Of a DNA stretch of 9,028 nucleotides, positions 1 through 6,971 are shown one piece after another. Source of the DNA: Sphingomonadales bacterium (GTDB lineage Bacteria > Pseudomonadota > Alphaproteobacteria > Sphingomonadales > Sphingomonadaceae); contig JAIXPM010000242.1 in assembly GCA_027486275.1 (NCBI GenBank), positions 1 through 9,028 on the forward strand, written 5' to 3'. The notes below the pieces were generated by a model that worked only from the letters and a program-made list of their open reading frames with translations, did no database searches and was not told the origin of the DNA. How positions within the stretch are numbered: the stretch's first letter is position 1; each line of letters opens with the position of its first letter. Position numbers and translations under genes: made by a program.

Positions 1-1418
1 AGGCGGGGCTGGACGCCAGGCAGTTCAGCGCGGTTGAACTGGCGCAGGCGCATCTCGATGCGATGGCAGCCAATCGCCATCTGAACGCGTTCATTGTCGA
101 AACGCCGGAACTGGCGCTGGCCCACGCCAAGGCCGTGGATGATGGCAAGCGCGGCGGGCCGTTGGCGGGCATCCCGCTTGGCATCAAGGATCTGTTTGCC
201 ACCGATGGCGTGCAGACGACGGCGGGCTCGAAGATCCTTGAAGGCTTCGTGCCGCGCTATGAATCGAGCGTGTCGGCCAATCTGCTGCGCGATGGCGCCG
301 TGTTCCTCGGCAAGCTCAATATGGACGAATTCGCGATGGGCTCGTCGAACGAGACCAGCGCCTTTGGACGCGTCATCAGCCCGTGGAAGGCCAAGGGCTC
401 AGACGCTGAACTGGTGCCTGGCGGTTCGTCCGGCGGTTCGGCGGCAGCCGTTTCGGCGCGGCTGTGCGCCGGCGCCACCGGCACCGATACCGGCGGCTCG
501 ATCCGCCAGCCCGCGGCGTTCGTCGGCATCGCCGGGATCAAGCCAACCTATGGCCGGGCCTCGCGCTGGGGCACGATCGCCTTTGCCTCCTCGCTCGATC
601 AGGCCGGGCCGATGGCACGCACCGTTACCGATTGTGCGCTCATGCTCACCTCCATGTGCGGGTTCGATGCCAAGGATTCGACCAGCCTCGATATCGCAGT
701 CCCGGATTACGCTGCCGGCCTGACGGGCAGCATGAAGGGCAAGCGCGTCGGCATCCCGGCCGAATATCGGCTCGACGGCATGGATCCCGAAATCGCCGCG
801 CTTTGGGATCAGGGTATTGCCTGGCTGAAGGCCGAGGGCGCCGAGATCGTCTCGGTGTCGCTGCCGCACACGAAATATGCCCTGCCCACTTATTATATCG
901 TCGCCCCGGCCGAAGCGTCGTCCAACCTCGCCCGCTATGACGGCGTGCGTTACGGCAACCGCGTCACGCCTGCGGGCGGCAACGTGCACGACATGTATGC
1001 CGCCACCCGCGCCGCCGGCTTCGGCAAGGAAGTGAAGCGCCGCATCATGATCGGCACCTATGTGCTGTCGGCCGGCTTTTACGACGCCTATTACACCCAG
1101 GCGCAAAAGGTGAGGGCCCTTATCGCGCGCGATTTCGAAGCGGCCTTTGAAAAGTGCGACGTGCTGCTCACGCCAACGGCGCCCAGTCCGGCGTTCGCGT
1201 TTGGTGCCAAGGCCGATCCGCTGGCCATGTATCTGAACGATGTCTTCACCGTGCCGGCCAGTCTTGCCGGACTGCCGGCGATGAGCGTGCCGGCCGGGCT
1301 GTCCGCCTCCGGGCTGCCGCTGGGCCTGCAGATCATCGGTCGCCCGCTCGACGAGATGGGCGTGCTCGATGCCGGACTTGCCATCGAACGGGCGGCGGGC
1401 TTCAGCGCCCGCCCGTGA
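1..1418 (+). CDS. gatA: Aspartyl/glutamyl-tRNA(Asn/Gln) amidotransferase subunit A, 5'-truncated by the window edge
   Basis: The reading frame is open from base 3, before the first in-frame ATG at 63, and reads family-like sequence ([18 protein letters not shown]), so the gene begins outside the window. GatA is the glutaminase subunit of GatCAB: it releases ammonia from glutamine, which GatB uses to amidate Glu-tRNAGln or Asp-tRNAAsn in the cytoplasm. The amidase-signature catalytic triad is intact: Lys of GIKDLF at 186-188, the cis-Ser in [11 protein letters not shown] (around 420-450) and the nucleophile Ser of [10 protein letters not shown] at 498-500. About 471 residues are visible, near the usual length of roughly 480-500. 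The product ends in GFSARP, seemingly a few residues short of the -KWW-type tail I recall in many alphaproteobacterial GatA proteins. The next gene starts 10 bases later. Identity is close to certain; only the missing start is unknown. Confidence 0.97.
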   Translation, partial: AGLDARQFSAVELAQAHLDAMAANRHLNAFIVETPELALAHAKAVDDGKRGGPLAGIPLGIKDLFATDGVQTTAGSKILEGFVPRYESSVSANLLRDGAVFLGKLNMDEFAMGSSNETSAFGRVISPWKAKGSDAELVPGGSSGGSAAAVSARLCAGATGTDTGGSIRQPAAFVGIAGIKPTYGRASRWGTIAFASSLDQAGPMARTVTDCALMLTSMCGFDAKDSTSLDIAVPDYAAGLTGSMKGKRVGIPAEYRLDGMDPEIAALWDQGIAWLKAEGAEIVSVSLPHTKYALPTYYIVAPAEASSNLARYDGVRYGNRVTPAGGNVHDMYAATRAAGFGKEVKRRIMIGTYVLSAGFYDAYYTQAQKVRALIARDFEAAFEKCDVLLTPTAPSPAFAFGAKADPLAMYLNDVFTVPASLAGLPAMSVPAGLSASGLPLGLQIIGRPLDEMGVLDAGLAIERAAGFSARP

Positions 1419-1428
1419 TCGCGGCCTG

Positions 1429-1842
1429 ATGAAAGCACTCGCCCCCAAAGAAAAACTGGCAACGCGCGCAGGGCTGGCGCAGTTCCTGCGTTTCGGCCTG
1501 GTGGGCGTCGCCAACACCGCAACATCCTACATCGTCATCCGCCTGCTGGCCGAACCGCTTGGTGTACCGGCGGCCAGCGCCATCGGCTATGCTGCAGGCG
1601 TGGTGCAAAGCTTCGTGCTCAACCGTTTCTGGACCTTCAGCACCACGCGGCCCCGCAAAGATGGGCGTCTGGGCGGAGAGGCAGTGCGTTTCATTGCCGT
1701 CAATCTGGCCTGCGGCGGCTTGTTCACGCTGGTTAACAGTTTGGCTGAACCACATATCGGATTGTTAGCGGCAACACTGGCCGGGGTTGCAATGGTAACG
1801 CCCTTAGGCTTTATCCTTAACCGGTTCATCGTGTTTCGTTGA
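1429..1842 (+). CDS. GtrA family membrane protein (putative polyprenyl-linked sugar flippase)
   Basis: This 137-residue protein has the length and four-helix pattern of the GtrA family (PF04138): hydrophobic stretches at about 18-38, 49-66, 85-104 and 110-130. The family hallmarks are present: FLRFGLVGVANT near the N-terminus, FVLNRFWTF after helix 2 (62-70) and the matching GFILNRFIVFR at the C-terminus (127-137), which shows the internal two-fold repeat. GtrA proteins are thought to move polyprenyl-phosphate-linked sugars across the inner membrane for O-antigen, teichoic acid or arabinogalactan decoration. I chose ATG 1429, 10 bases after the gatA stop; an in-frame start inside gatA (1369) would add only non-homologous sequence. 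No strong ribosome binding site is visible, so it may depend on translation of gatA. Its stop overlaps the TTG start of the glycosyltransferase, the usual functional partner. Substrate cannot be told from sequence. Confidence 0.9.
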   Translation: MKALAPKEKLATRAGLAQFLRFGLVGVANTATSYIVIRLLAEPLGVPAASAIGYAAGVVQSFVLNRFWTFSTTRPRKDGRLGGEAVRFIAVNLACGGLFTLVNSLAEPHIGLLAATLAGVAMVTPLGFILNRFIVFR

Positions 1843-2909
1843 CATGGGGGGATTGGGCGTTGGTCGGATTATCGGTGGTCATCCCATGCTATAATGAGGA
1901 AGCCTGCCTGCCCGAACTGCACCGCCGGGTTGCCGCCGCGGCGCACCAATGTTTCGGCAATGATCATGAAATCGTGCTGATCAACGATGGTTCGCGCGAT
2001 CGCACCTGGGCGATCATGCAGGAACTGGCTGCCACCGATCCTAATCTTGTCTGCCTCAATCTGGCGCGCAACCATGGCCACCAGCTGGCGCTCACCGCAG
2101 GGCTTGATCTGAGCCGCGGCGAGACGATCCTGGTCATCGACGCCGATCTGCAGGATCCGCCGGAACTGCTGCCCGACATGCTGAAGACGATGGCGGCGCA
2201 GGGCGCCGATGTCGTCTATGGCCTGCGCACCAGCCGCGAGGGTGAAAGCTTCACCAAGAAACTCACCGCAGGGCTGTTCTATCGCATCCTCGATCGGCTG
2301 ACCGACATCAACATCCCGCTCGACACCGGCGATTTCCGCCTGATGAGCCGGCGCGCGCTGGATGTGCTGATGGCGATGCCGGAACAGGCACGCTTCGTGC
2401 GCGGCATGGTGGCGTGGATTGGTTATCGGCAAGTGCCCTTCCCCTATGCCCGCGCCCAGCGCCTTGCCGGGGTGACGCACTATCCCTTCACCAAGATGCT
2501 CAGCCTGGCCTTTGATGCCATCACCGGCTTTTCCACCAAGCCGCTGCGTTTTGCCTCCCACGCTGGCCTGTGGCTGGTCGGCCTGCTGATGCTGGTCGCA
2601 ATGTATATTCTGGTGCGCTTCCTGCAGGGCGAGACAATCGAAGGCTGGACGTCCTTGAGCCTGCTGGTCATCGGCATTGGCGCCGCGCAGATGCTGGTGC
2701 TGGGCGTAATCGGCGAATATCTTGGCCGGGTTTATGTGGAGGCCAAGCGCCGGCCACTTTATATCGTTGCTGAAGTGGTGGGCTCAGGCCGGCCGGCGGC
2801 ACGGTTGGGCGTCAGCCCTGTTGCAACGCTTGTGGCAGCGACGCCAGCGCCAGCAGCGACAGGCCAGGTGGCATCGGCACCCGGCCGATCAGGTGCCGTT
2901 CCAGGCTGA
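1839..2909 (+). CDS. Membrane-anchored family 2 glycosyltransferase (polyprenyl-phosphate sugar synthase, GtrB/DPM1-like)
   Basis: The cytoplasmic GT-A domain (about residues 10-235) shows LSVVIPCYNEE, INDGSRDRTW and the metal-binding DADLQDPPE (101-108), followed by LDTGDFRLMSRRA and FVRGMVAWIGY, a pattern typical of GtrB, ArnC and bacterial DPM1 relatives. Two hydrophobic helices (about 241-262 and 271-293) and the family ending GEYLGRVYVEAKRRPLYIV (292-310) anchor it in the inner membrane. The family transfers a sugar from a nucleotide donor to polyprenyl phosphate; the sugar is not predictable here. Start is uncertain: TTG 1839 overlaps the gtrA stop as TTGA, suggesting translational coupling, while TTG 1860 has a purine/G-rich GGGGGGAT at 1846-1853 at good spacing. 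After residue 310 the protein continues for about 45 Ala/Pro/Gly-rich residues, the last ~31 encoded antisense to the methyltransferase; this tail is not part of the family core. Confidence 0.93.
   Translation: MTWGDWALVGLSVVIPCYNEEACLPELHRRVAAAAHQCFGNDHEIVLINDGSRDRTWAIMQELAATDPNLVCLNLARNHGHQLALTAGLDLSRGETILVIDADLQDPPELLPDMLKTMAAQGADVVYGLRTSREGESFTKKLTAGLFYRILDRLTDINIPLDTGDFRLMSRRALDVLMAMPEQARFVRGMVAWIGYRQVPFPYARAQRLAGVTHYPFTKMLSLAFDAITGFSTKPLRFASHAGLWLVGLLMLVAMYILVRFLQGETIEGWTSLSLLVIGIGAAQMLVLGVIGEYLGRVYVEAKRRPLYIVAEVVGSGRPAARLGVSPVATLVAATPAPAATGQVASAPGRSGAVPG
1846..1852 (+). promoter_or_regulatory. Candidate ribosome binding site for alternative TTG start 1860 of the glycosyltransferase
   Basis: A run of six G followed by A lies 7 bases before TTG 1860. 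The conserved domain begins only three codons later (LSVVIPCYNEE), so a start at 1860 would still give a full enzyme. No comparable site precedes TTG 1839, whose only support is the TTGA overlap with the gtrA stop. Confidence 0.35.
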
Positions 2910-3558
2910 AGATCGTCCGGAACAGGGCATTCACCGGTGCCGCCAGATCATCATCCTGCCGGCCTTCGCGGCCGCTGATCCGTGATGCCAGCCGCTGCGC
3001 CACTGCCAGTGGGAACAACAGGCTGTTGAAACTGGTGAGCATGCGCAGTTGCAACCCCGATCCGGCAAAGGCCGCTGCCAGGCTGGCGTGATCATAGCGG
3101 CGGACATGATGGTTGGCGACGTCGTGGCTGCTCCACATCCACTGATGCTGCGGCACGGTGACGATCAGCGAGCCACCCGGTGCCAGCCGGCCGGCGATGG
3201 CAGCCAGCGTGGCGCGATCTTCGGGCACATGTTCGAGCACATCAAGCAGCGCAATAAGATCATAGCGTGGCGACGGCAGCGGCGGCAGATCGGGCAGCCG
3301 CGCCGGCAGCACCGCCCGTCCCAGCGCGCGGGTGGCCAGCGCCCTTGCATCATCATCCAGCTCGACAGCGTCCACCGTGCCGAACTGGCCCAGCATGCCA
3401 AGATTATGGCCAGTGCCGCAGCCGATTTCCAGCACGCGCGGCGCCGGCGGCAACGGCACATGGCGCGCGATCACATCGGCCAGCACCTGGCGCCGCGCCA
3501 CATACCACCAGTGAGATCCAGCGTGGGCCGCCATGTGATCATAGATACCACGTTCCAT
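2812..3558 (-). CDS. Class I SAM-dependent methyltransferase (Methyltransf_11/23 type)
   Basis: The 248-residue product carries the SAM-binding motif I VLEIGCGTGHNLG (42-54), an acidic residue after beta-2 (VDAVELDDD, 62-70), DVLEHVPED (106-114) and APGGSLIVTVPQH (126-138). The N-terminal HWWYVARRQVL and the central DVANHHVRRYDHASL are typical of a methyltransferase subgroup often found beside glycosyltransferases in surface-polysaccharide loci. The target is unknown; by context it could be a lipid-linked or glycan-attached sugar, but this is inference. ATG 3558 lies 5 bases after the TAA of the upstream membrane-protein gene, and the sequence TAAAGGCCATG suggests a ribosome binding site overlapping that stop, so the two are almost surely cotranscribed. 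The last 98 bases overlap the end of the opposing glycosyltransferase; the family-like ending VPMPPGLSLLALA suggests that the methyltransferase end is the ancestral coding sequence there. Confidence 0.9.
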   Translation of the reverse strand: MERGIYDHMAAHAGSHWWYVARRQVLADVIARHVPLPPAPRVLEIGCGTGHNLGMLGQFGTVDAVELDDDARALATRALGRAVLPARLPDLPPLPSPRYDLIALLDVLEHVPEDRATLAAIAGRLAPGGSLIVTVPQHQWMWSSHDVANHHVRRYDHASLAAAFAGSGLQLRMLTSFNSLLFPLAVAQRLASRISGREGRQDDDLAAPVNALFRTIFSLERHLIGRVPMPPGLSLLALASLPQALQQG

Positions 3559-3563
3559 GGCCT

Positions 3564-5171
3564 TTACGGCTCCGATGCAAGGCGCAGCAGGCGGAACCGG
3601 CCGGCCTGGGCAACCACGGGAAAAGGCGTCGCCGGCAATGGCCGATCCGCAGCCACCTGGCAGAGCAGAACATAGGGATAGCCCGCACGGGCATAGGCAG
3701 CGATCACCAGTTCCGGGCGCTGGCGGGATTGCAGGCCAGCCGGGCGCTGCGCCAGCTCATCACGTGCGGCCCCCAGGCGGCCGCGCAGTTCCAGCGGCTG
3801 GGCGGTACGAATGGCAAACAGCGGCGTGGCATGGCCATGGCGCAGCAGCAGCAGCGGTGGGTACATCTCGCAGCGACCCGGCATATCTTCATGGGGCGTG
3901 GCGCGCACTGGCAGGCCAGCGACCACCTGCCCCGGCGGCAAGGCCCGCGCCACGGCATCGAAATCGGCAAGATCGGCCGCGGTGCCATGCCATTGCACGG
4001 CCAGCATCAGCAGACGCGCGCCGACCAGTGTCGCCAGCCCGGGCAGCAGCAACGGCAACCGCCCCGGCCCCGGCATGATTCCGGCGACCAGCACCAGGGC
4101 CAGAAATAGCGGCATGCGATCCGAAACATAGCCGCTGCCAAACAGTGCGGGCGGCATTACCAGCACCAGCACCAAACCGGCCATCGCTGGCACCACCACC
4201 AGCGGCGCCAGCAGCAAGGCCCGGCGCTTGAAGGCCAACCCCAGCAGCGCCACCAGCAACAACAGCCAGAATGCGTCGGCCGGATAGGATGGGCCTTCGG
4301 CAACCCGAACGATGGTTTCCAGCCGCTGCGCCGCCAGTTCGGCAAGGCGGTCCATGAGCAAGCCCTGGGCGCGCAACCGCGCCAGGCTTTCATCAGCATT
4401 GCTCACCCCGCCCGCCGCAGTGGCGGTGCGCGATTGCAAAAACAGGATCGCCGGCACCACCGCCAGCAGCGCACATTGGCCCAGAGCTTTGACCAGTGCC
4501 GCAAAGCGTCGTGGCCGCTGCAGCCACCAATGGCCCAGTTCAAGGCTGGCAATCAGGATGCCGAACAGCCCGAACGCCAGTGCGTGGCAAAAGAAAATGG
4601 CCAGCGCCAACAGCAAGGCAAACGCCACCCGCCGCACCGGCCTGTCACGCTGGTTCAACCACCAGGCCGCCGCCAGCAACGCCAGGCCCAGCCCCAGCAG
4701 GAAATTGGCAAAGCCCCAGTTGAAGATCCAGCTGTAGAGCAGGGGCAACGCCAGCAGCAGCGCCGGCCAGCGCACCTGCCCGGTGATGGCGCGGTTGAGT
4801 GCAAGGATGCCGGCAAACAGCACGGCAAGGATCAACACCGTCAGCAAGTGCGGCAGCAGCGCCAGTGGCACGATCTGCAACGCCGCCACCGCAATCACAT
4901 CCAACCCGACATTGGGCAGGATCGCCCAGGCAGCGGCATAATTTGCAGCAAACAACGGATTGTTCGCCAGCGTGGCCAGCACCTGAAAACGGGCGACATG
5001 GTTGTAAAAATCGATGAGCGGCAACACCGGGGTGACGATCAGCGGCAACAGCCCCAGCGCCAGCGCCAGTATGGCCCCCGGCCAACGCACGGCGTTGCCC
5101 CATCCGGCCGGCGTTGCCGCCAGGGTTGGCGCTGTCCCTGCGATCACTCCACTTTCTGTGCGCGACTGCAC
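3564..5171 (-). CDS. Polytopic membrane protein, GT-C-like (putative glycosyltransferase)
   Basis: This 535-residue protein has around ten hydrophobic segments (first at about 32-50, last at about 372-392) and a soluble C-terminal part (about 393-535). The first helix is followed by PLIDFYNHVARF (51-62): an acidic residue in the first periplasmic loop is the hallmark of GT-C enzymes that use polyprenyl-linked sugar donors, and similar D-x-x-N-H-x-A-R loops occur in uncharacterised bacterial membrane proteins I remember only in outline. Later markers are FNWGFANFLLGLGLALL and YVSDRMPLFLALVLV. I chose GTG 5171 because AGGGG lies 5 bases upstream; the same frame stays open to 5456, but that part would run antisense into gatB and looks non-coding. 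With GtrA and a GtrB-like enzyme next door, a GtrC-like role (sugar transfer from the lipid carrier to a surface glycan) is a reasonable inference, not proven. A transporter or other membrane role is possible. Confidence 0.8.
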   Translation of the reverse strand: MQSRTESGVIAGTAPTLAATPAGWGNAVRWPGAILALALGLLPLIVTPVLPLIDFYNHVARFQVLATLANNPLFAANYAAAWAILPNVGLDVIAVAALQIVPLALLPHLLTVLILAVLFAGILALNRAITGQVRWPALLLALPLLYSWIFNWGFANFLLGLGLALLAAAWWLNQRDRPVRRVAFALLLALAIFFCHALAFGLFGILIASLELGHWWLQRPRRFAALVKALGQCALLAVVPAILFLQSRTATAAGGVSNADESLARLRAQGLLMDRLAELAAQRLETIVRVAEGPSYPADAFWLLLLVALLGLAFKRRALLLAPLVVVPAMAGLVLVLVMPPALFGSGYVSDRMPLFLALVLVAGIMPGPGRLPLLLPGLATLVGARLLMLAVQWHGTAADLADFDAVARALPPGQVVAGLPVRATPHEDMPGRCEMYPPLLLLRHGHATPLFAIRTAQPLELRGRLGAARDELAQRPAGLQSRQRPELVIAAYARAGYPYVLLCQVAADRPLPATPFPVVAQAGRFRLLRLASEP

Positions 5172-5176
5172 AAAAT

Positions 5177-5181
5177 CCCCT
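5177..5181 (-). promoter_or_regulatory. Ribosome binding site deciding the GTG start of the membrane protein
   Basis: Read on the minus strand the sequence is AGGGG-ATTTT-GTG, giving a 5-base gap to GTG 5171. This is the best Shine-Dalgarno match near the first helix and argues against the in-frame upstream extension toward gatB and against the second GTG at 5147. Confidence 0.6.
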
Positions 5182-5230
5182 GATCGACTGCCCTGCCCGC
5201 CCCCTCCGGTTGGCAACGCGGTGGTGTTCC

Positions 5231-5265
5231 GCCTGTATGACCACGTCCGACCACGTGGCACAGGC
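5231..5265. repeat. Nested inverted repeat with internal 10-base direct repeat (candidate operator or hairpin)
   Basis: Outer arms GCCTGT (5231-5236) and ACAGGC (5260-5265) enclose inner arms CCACGT (5241-5246) and ACGTGG (5253-5258). The right inner arm belongs to a perfect 8-base palindrome CCACGTGG (5251-5258). GACCACGT occurs twice, at 5239 and 5249, exactly 10 bases (one helical turn) apart. The element sits roughly 60 bases upstream of the minus-strand GTG and 117 bases upstream of the gatB ATG, so it could be a regulator binding site for either gene or an RNA hairpin. Function is inferred from symmetry and place only. Confidence 0.45.
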
Positions 5266-5276
5266 GCAATTCGGCT

Positions 5277-5295
5277 AAAGCCCGCAAGCGGCTTT
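5277..5295 (+). repeat. Short hairpin in the gatB upstream region
   Basis: AAAGCC (5277-5282) and GGCTTT (5290-5295) are perfect inverted complements around a 7-base loop. AAGCCCGC (5278-5285) is also the exact reverse complement of GCGGGCTT at 5340-5347, so two mutually exclusive pairings are possible just before gatB. No long T-run follows, so a simple intrinsic terminator is unlikely. Confidence 0.3.
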
Positions 5296-5381
5296 GTCCA
5301 TGCGGATATCGCGCGCCATCGCCACTGATACGCCAAGCTGCGGGCTTGCAAAGCCAGACGACGCTGGCCATAGCGACAGAC

Positions 5382-6878
5382 ATGTCTGAAGCCCCAAACT
5401 ACATCGTCAAGGGCGCCACCGGCGATTGGGAAATCGTGGTTGGCCTCGAAGTTCATGCTCAGGTGACGGCCAAAGCCAAGCTGTTTTCAGGGGCCAGCAC
5501 CGAATTTGGCGCCGAACCCAATGCGCAGGTGAGCCTGGTCGATGCCGCGATGCCGGGCATGCTGCCGGTGATCAACGGCGAATGCGTGCGCCAGGCGGTG
5601 CGGACGGGCCTCGCCATCGACGCGCAGATCAACAAATGGTCGCGCTTTGACCGCAAGAATTATTTCTACCCCGATCTGCCGCAGGGTTACCAGATCAGTC
5701 AGCTCTATCACCCGATCGTGGGCGAAGGCCATCTGGACATCGAACTGGACGACGGCACCAAAAAGCGCATCGGTATCGAGCGCATTCATCTGGAGCAGGA
5801 CGCCGGCAAATCGGTGCACGATCTGCATCCGTCGATGTCCTACGTTGATCTCAACCGCTGCGGGTGCGCGCTGATGGAGATCGTGTCGCGGCCCGACATC
5901 CGCTCGCCCGCCGAAGCCGGCGCCTATGTGGCCGGCTTGCGCCAGTTGCTGCGCTATGTCGGCAGTTGCGATGGCAATATGGACGAAGGCTCCATGCGGG
6001 CCGATGTGAACGTATCGGTGCGCAAGGCCGGCCAGCCCTTTGGTACCCGCACCGAAACCAAGAACGTGAACAGCGTGCGCTTCATCATGCAGGCGGTGGA
6101 ACATGAAGCCCGTCGCCAGGTTGATCTGATCGAAAGCGGCGGCACGGTAATACAGGAAACCCGTCTGTTCGATCCTGGCAGCGGCACCACCCGAGCGATG
6201 CGCGGCAAAGAAGACGCGCATGATTATCGCTATTTCCCCGATCCCGATCTGTTGCCGCTGGTGTTCGATGATGCATTCGTCGCCGATTGCCGCGCGTCCT
6301 TGCCGGAACTGCCGGCCGCCAAGCGCGCCCGTTATGAATCCACGCTGGGCCTGTCGCCGTATCTCGCTGCCGTGTTGTCGGCCGAGAAGGAAACGGCGGA
6401 CTGGTTCGAAACCGCGCTGGCCGCCACGGCTGCGAAAATCGGCCAGCCCGTCACAGAAGTGGCGCTGCGTGTTGCCAATTTCATTTCGACCGATCTGTTC
6501 GGCGCGCTGAAGAAGCTGGGCAAGGAAATCGGCGACAGTCCGGTGTCCCCGGATGCGCTGGCCGAACTGCTGGCGCTGGCCGCCGATGGCACCTTGTCGG
6601 GCCCGCTGGTGAAGCAGGTGTTCGAGGCCATGCTGGAAACCGGCGAAGGCGCTGCCAGTATCGTGGAATCACGCGGTTTGAAGCAGGTTTCCGACACCGG
6701 CGCCATCGATGCCGCCATCCAGACCGTGATGGACGCAAACCCCGACAAGGTTGCCGAATATCGCAGCGGCAAGGACAAATTGTTCGGCTTCTTCGTCGGT
6801 CAGGTCATGCGCGCCATGGCCGGCAAGGCGGCACCGGGCGTGGTCAACGATCGGTTGAAGGCGCTGTTGGACGGATAG
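5382..6878 (+). CDS. gatB: Aspartyl/glutamyl-tRNA(Asn/Gln) amidotransferase subunit B
   Basis: GatB binds the mischarged Glu-tRNAGln or Asp-tRNAAsn, activates the side-chain carboxylate with ATP and amidates it with ammonia channelled from GatA. The 498-residue product has the full family length. It opens with [15 protein letters not shown] (14-28), continues with [13 protein letters not shown] (95-107), the family signature region [18 protein letters not shown] (155-172), [17 protein letters not shown] (198-214) and [18 protein letters not shown] (276-293). The C-terminal part (about 350-498) is the helical tRNA-binding tail with the YqeY-like domain, ending [11 protein letters not shown] chose ATG 5382 because homologous sequence begins soon after; the TTG at 5346 adds an unrelated leader. 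The signature has Cys at 160 and 162 where I remember Ser/Thr and Val in relatives. Unlike the usual gatC-gatA-gatB order, about 4 kb of other genes separate it from gatA. Confidence 0.97.
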   Translation: MSEAPNYIVKGATGDWEIVVGLEVHAQVTAKAKLFSGASTEFGAEPNAQVSLVDAAMPGMLPVINGECVRQAVRTGLAIDAQINKWSRFDRKNYFYPDLPQGYQISQLYHPIVGEGHLDIELDDGTKKRIGIERIHLEQDAGKSVHDLHPSMSYVDLNRCGCALMEIVSRPDIRSPAEAGAYVAGLRQLLRYVGSCDGNMDEGSMRADVNVSVRKAGQPFGTRTETKNVNSVRFIMQAVEHEARRQVDLIESGGTVIQETRLFDPGSGTTRAMRGKEDAHDYRYFPDPDLLPLVFDDAFVADCRASLPELPAAKRARYESTLGLSPYLAAVLSAEKETADWFETALAATAAKIGQPVTEVALRVANFISTDLFGALKKLGKEIGDSPVSPDALAELLALAADGTLSGPLVKQVFEAMLETGEGAASIVESRGLKQVSDTGAIDAAIQTVMDANPDKVAEYRSGKDKLFGFFVGQVMRAMAGKAAPGVVNDRLKALLDG

Positions 6879-6971
6879 ATCCACCTGCACCAACCATTTA
6901 TAAAGGAAGTCGTGTCTTGATGCACTAATCCGGCAAGTATTGCCCAAGTGATTCGTGTGTCAGGTTGCTCG
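6879..6971 (+). other. Short AT-richer gap before the NERD gene
   Basis: The 93 bases between gatB and the NERD gene are visibly richer in A/T than the flanking genes (ACCATTTATAAAGGAAGT around 6893), as expected for a promoter-bearing spacer. I could not pair a -35 with a -10 at a normal distance, and no terminator hairpin follows the gatB stop. Confidence 0.3.

Larger units (their letters stand above)
5172..5381. other. Divergent intergenic region between the membrane-protein operon (-) and gatB (+)
   Basis: These 210 bases separate two outward-facing starts and must hold the promoters of both transcription units. I see no convincing -35/-10 pair for either. What does stand out is a cluster of repeats: a nested inverted repeat at 5231-5265 and a second hairpin at 5277-5295, the latter able to pair alternatively with 5340-5347. 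Open frames crossing this stretch on both strands have no recognisable protein features. No tRNA or other RNA gene is apparent. Confidence 0.5.

Noticed and set aside
399..1517. Long minus-strand open frame (372 codons) opposite gatA and the start of gtrA
   Set aside because: It lies wholly antisense to the clear GatA reading frame, has His/Gly/Arg-rich sequence with no domain, and is a usual by-product of GC-rich codon bias.
2875..2898. Hairpin CGGCACC/GGTGCCG as a terminator between the convergent glycosyltransferase and methyltransferase genes
   Set aside because: The 10-base loop and lack of a T-run make it weak, and it lies within coding sequence of both genes.
3267..5183. Several plus-strand open frames rich in Gln, Arg, Ala and Pro opposite the membrane protein and methyltransferase
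   Set aside because: They are antisense to coherent membrane-protein and SAM-methyltransferase sequence; the Gln/Arg richness is the complement of Leu/Ala codons.
5346..5381. TTG start adding 12 residues to GatB
   Set aside because: The added leader is not family-like and no ribosome binding site precedes it; ATG 5382 fits the family start.
5172..5456. In-frame N-terminal extension of the minus-strand membrane protein
   Set aside because: It would overlap the first 75 bases of gatB, has Arg/Gly-rich sequence without features, and a better start with AGGGG exists at GTG 5171.
5487..6221. Minus-strand open frame of 244 codons inside gatB
   Set aside because: Antisense to conserved GatB motifs, with no ribosome binding site or domain.
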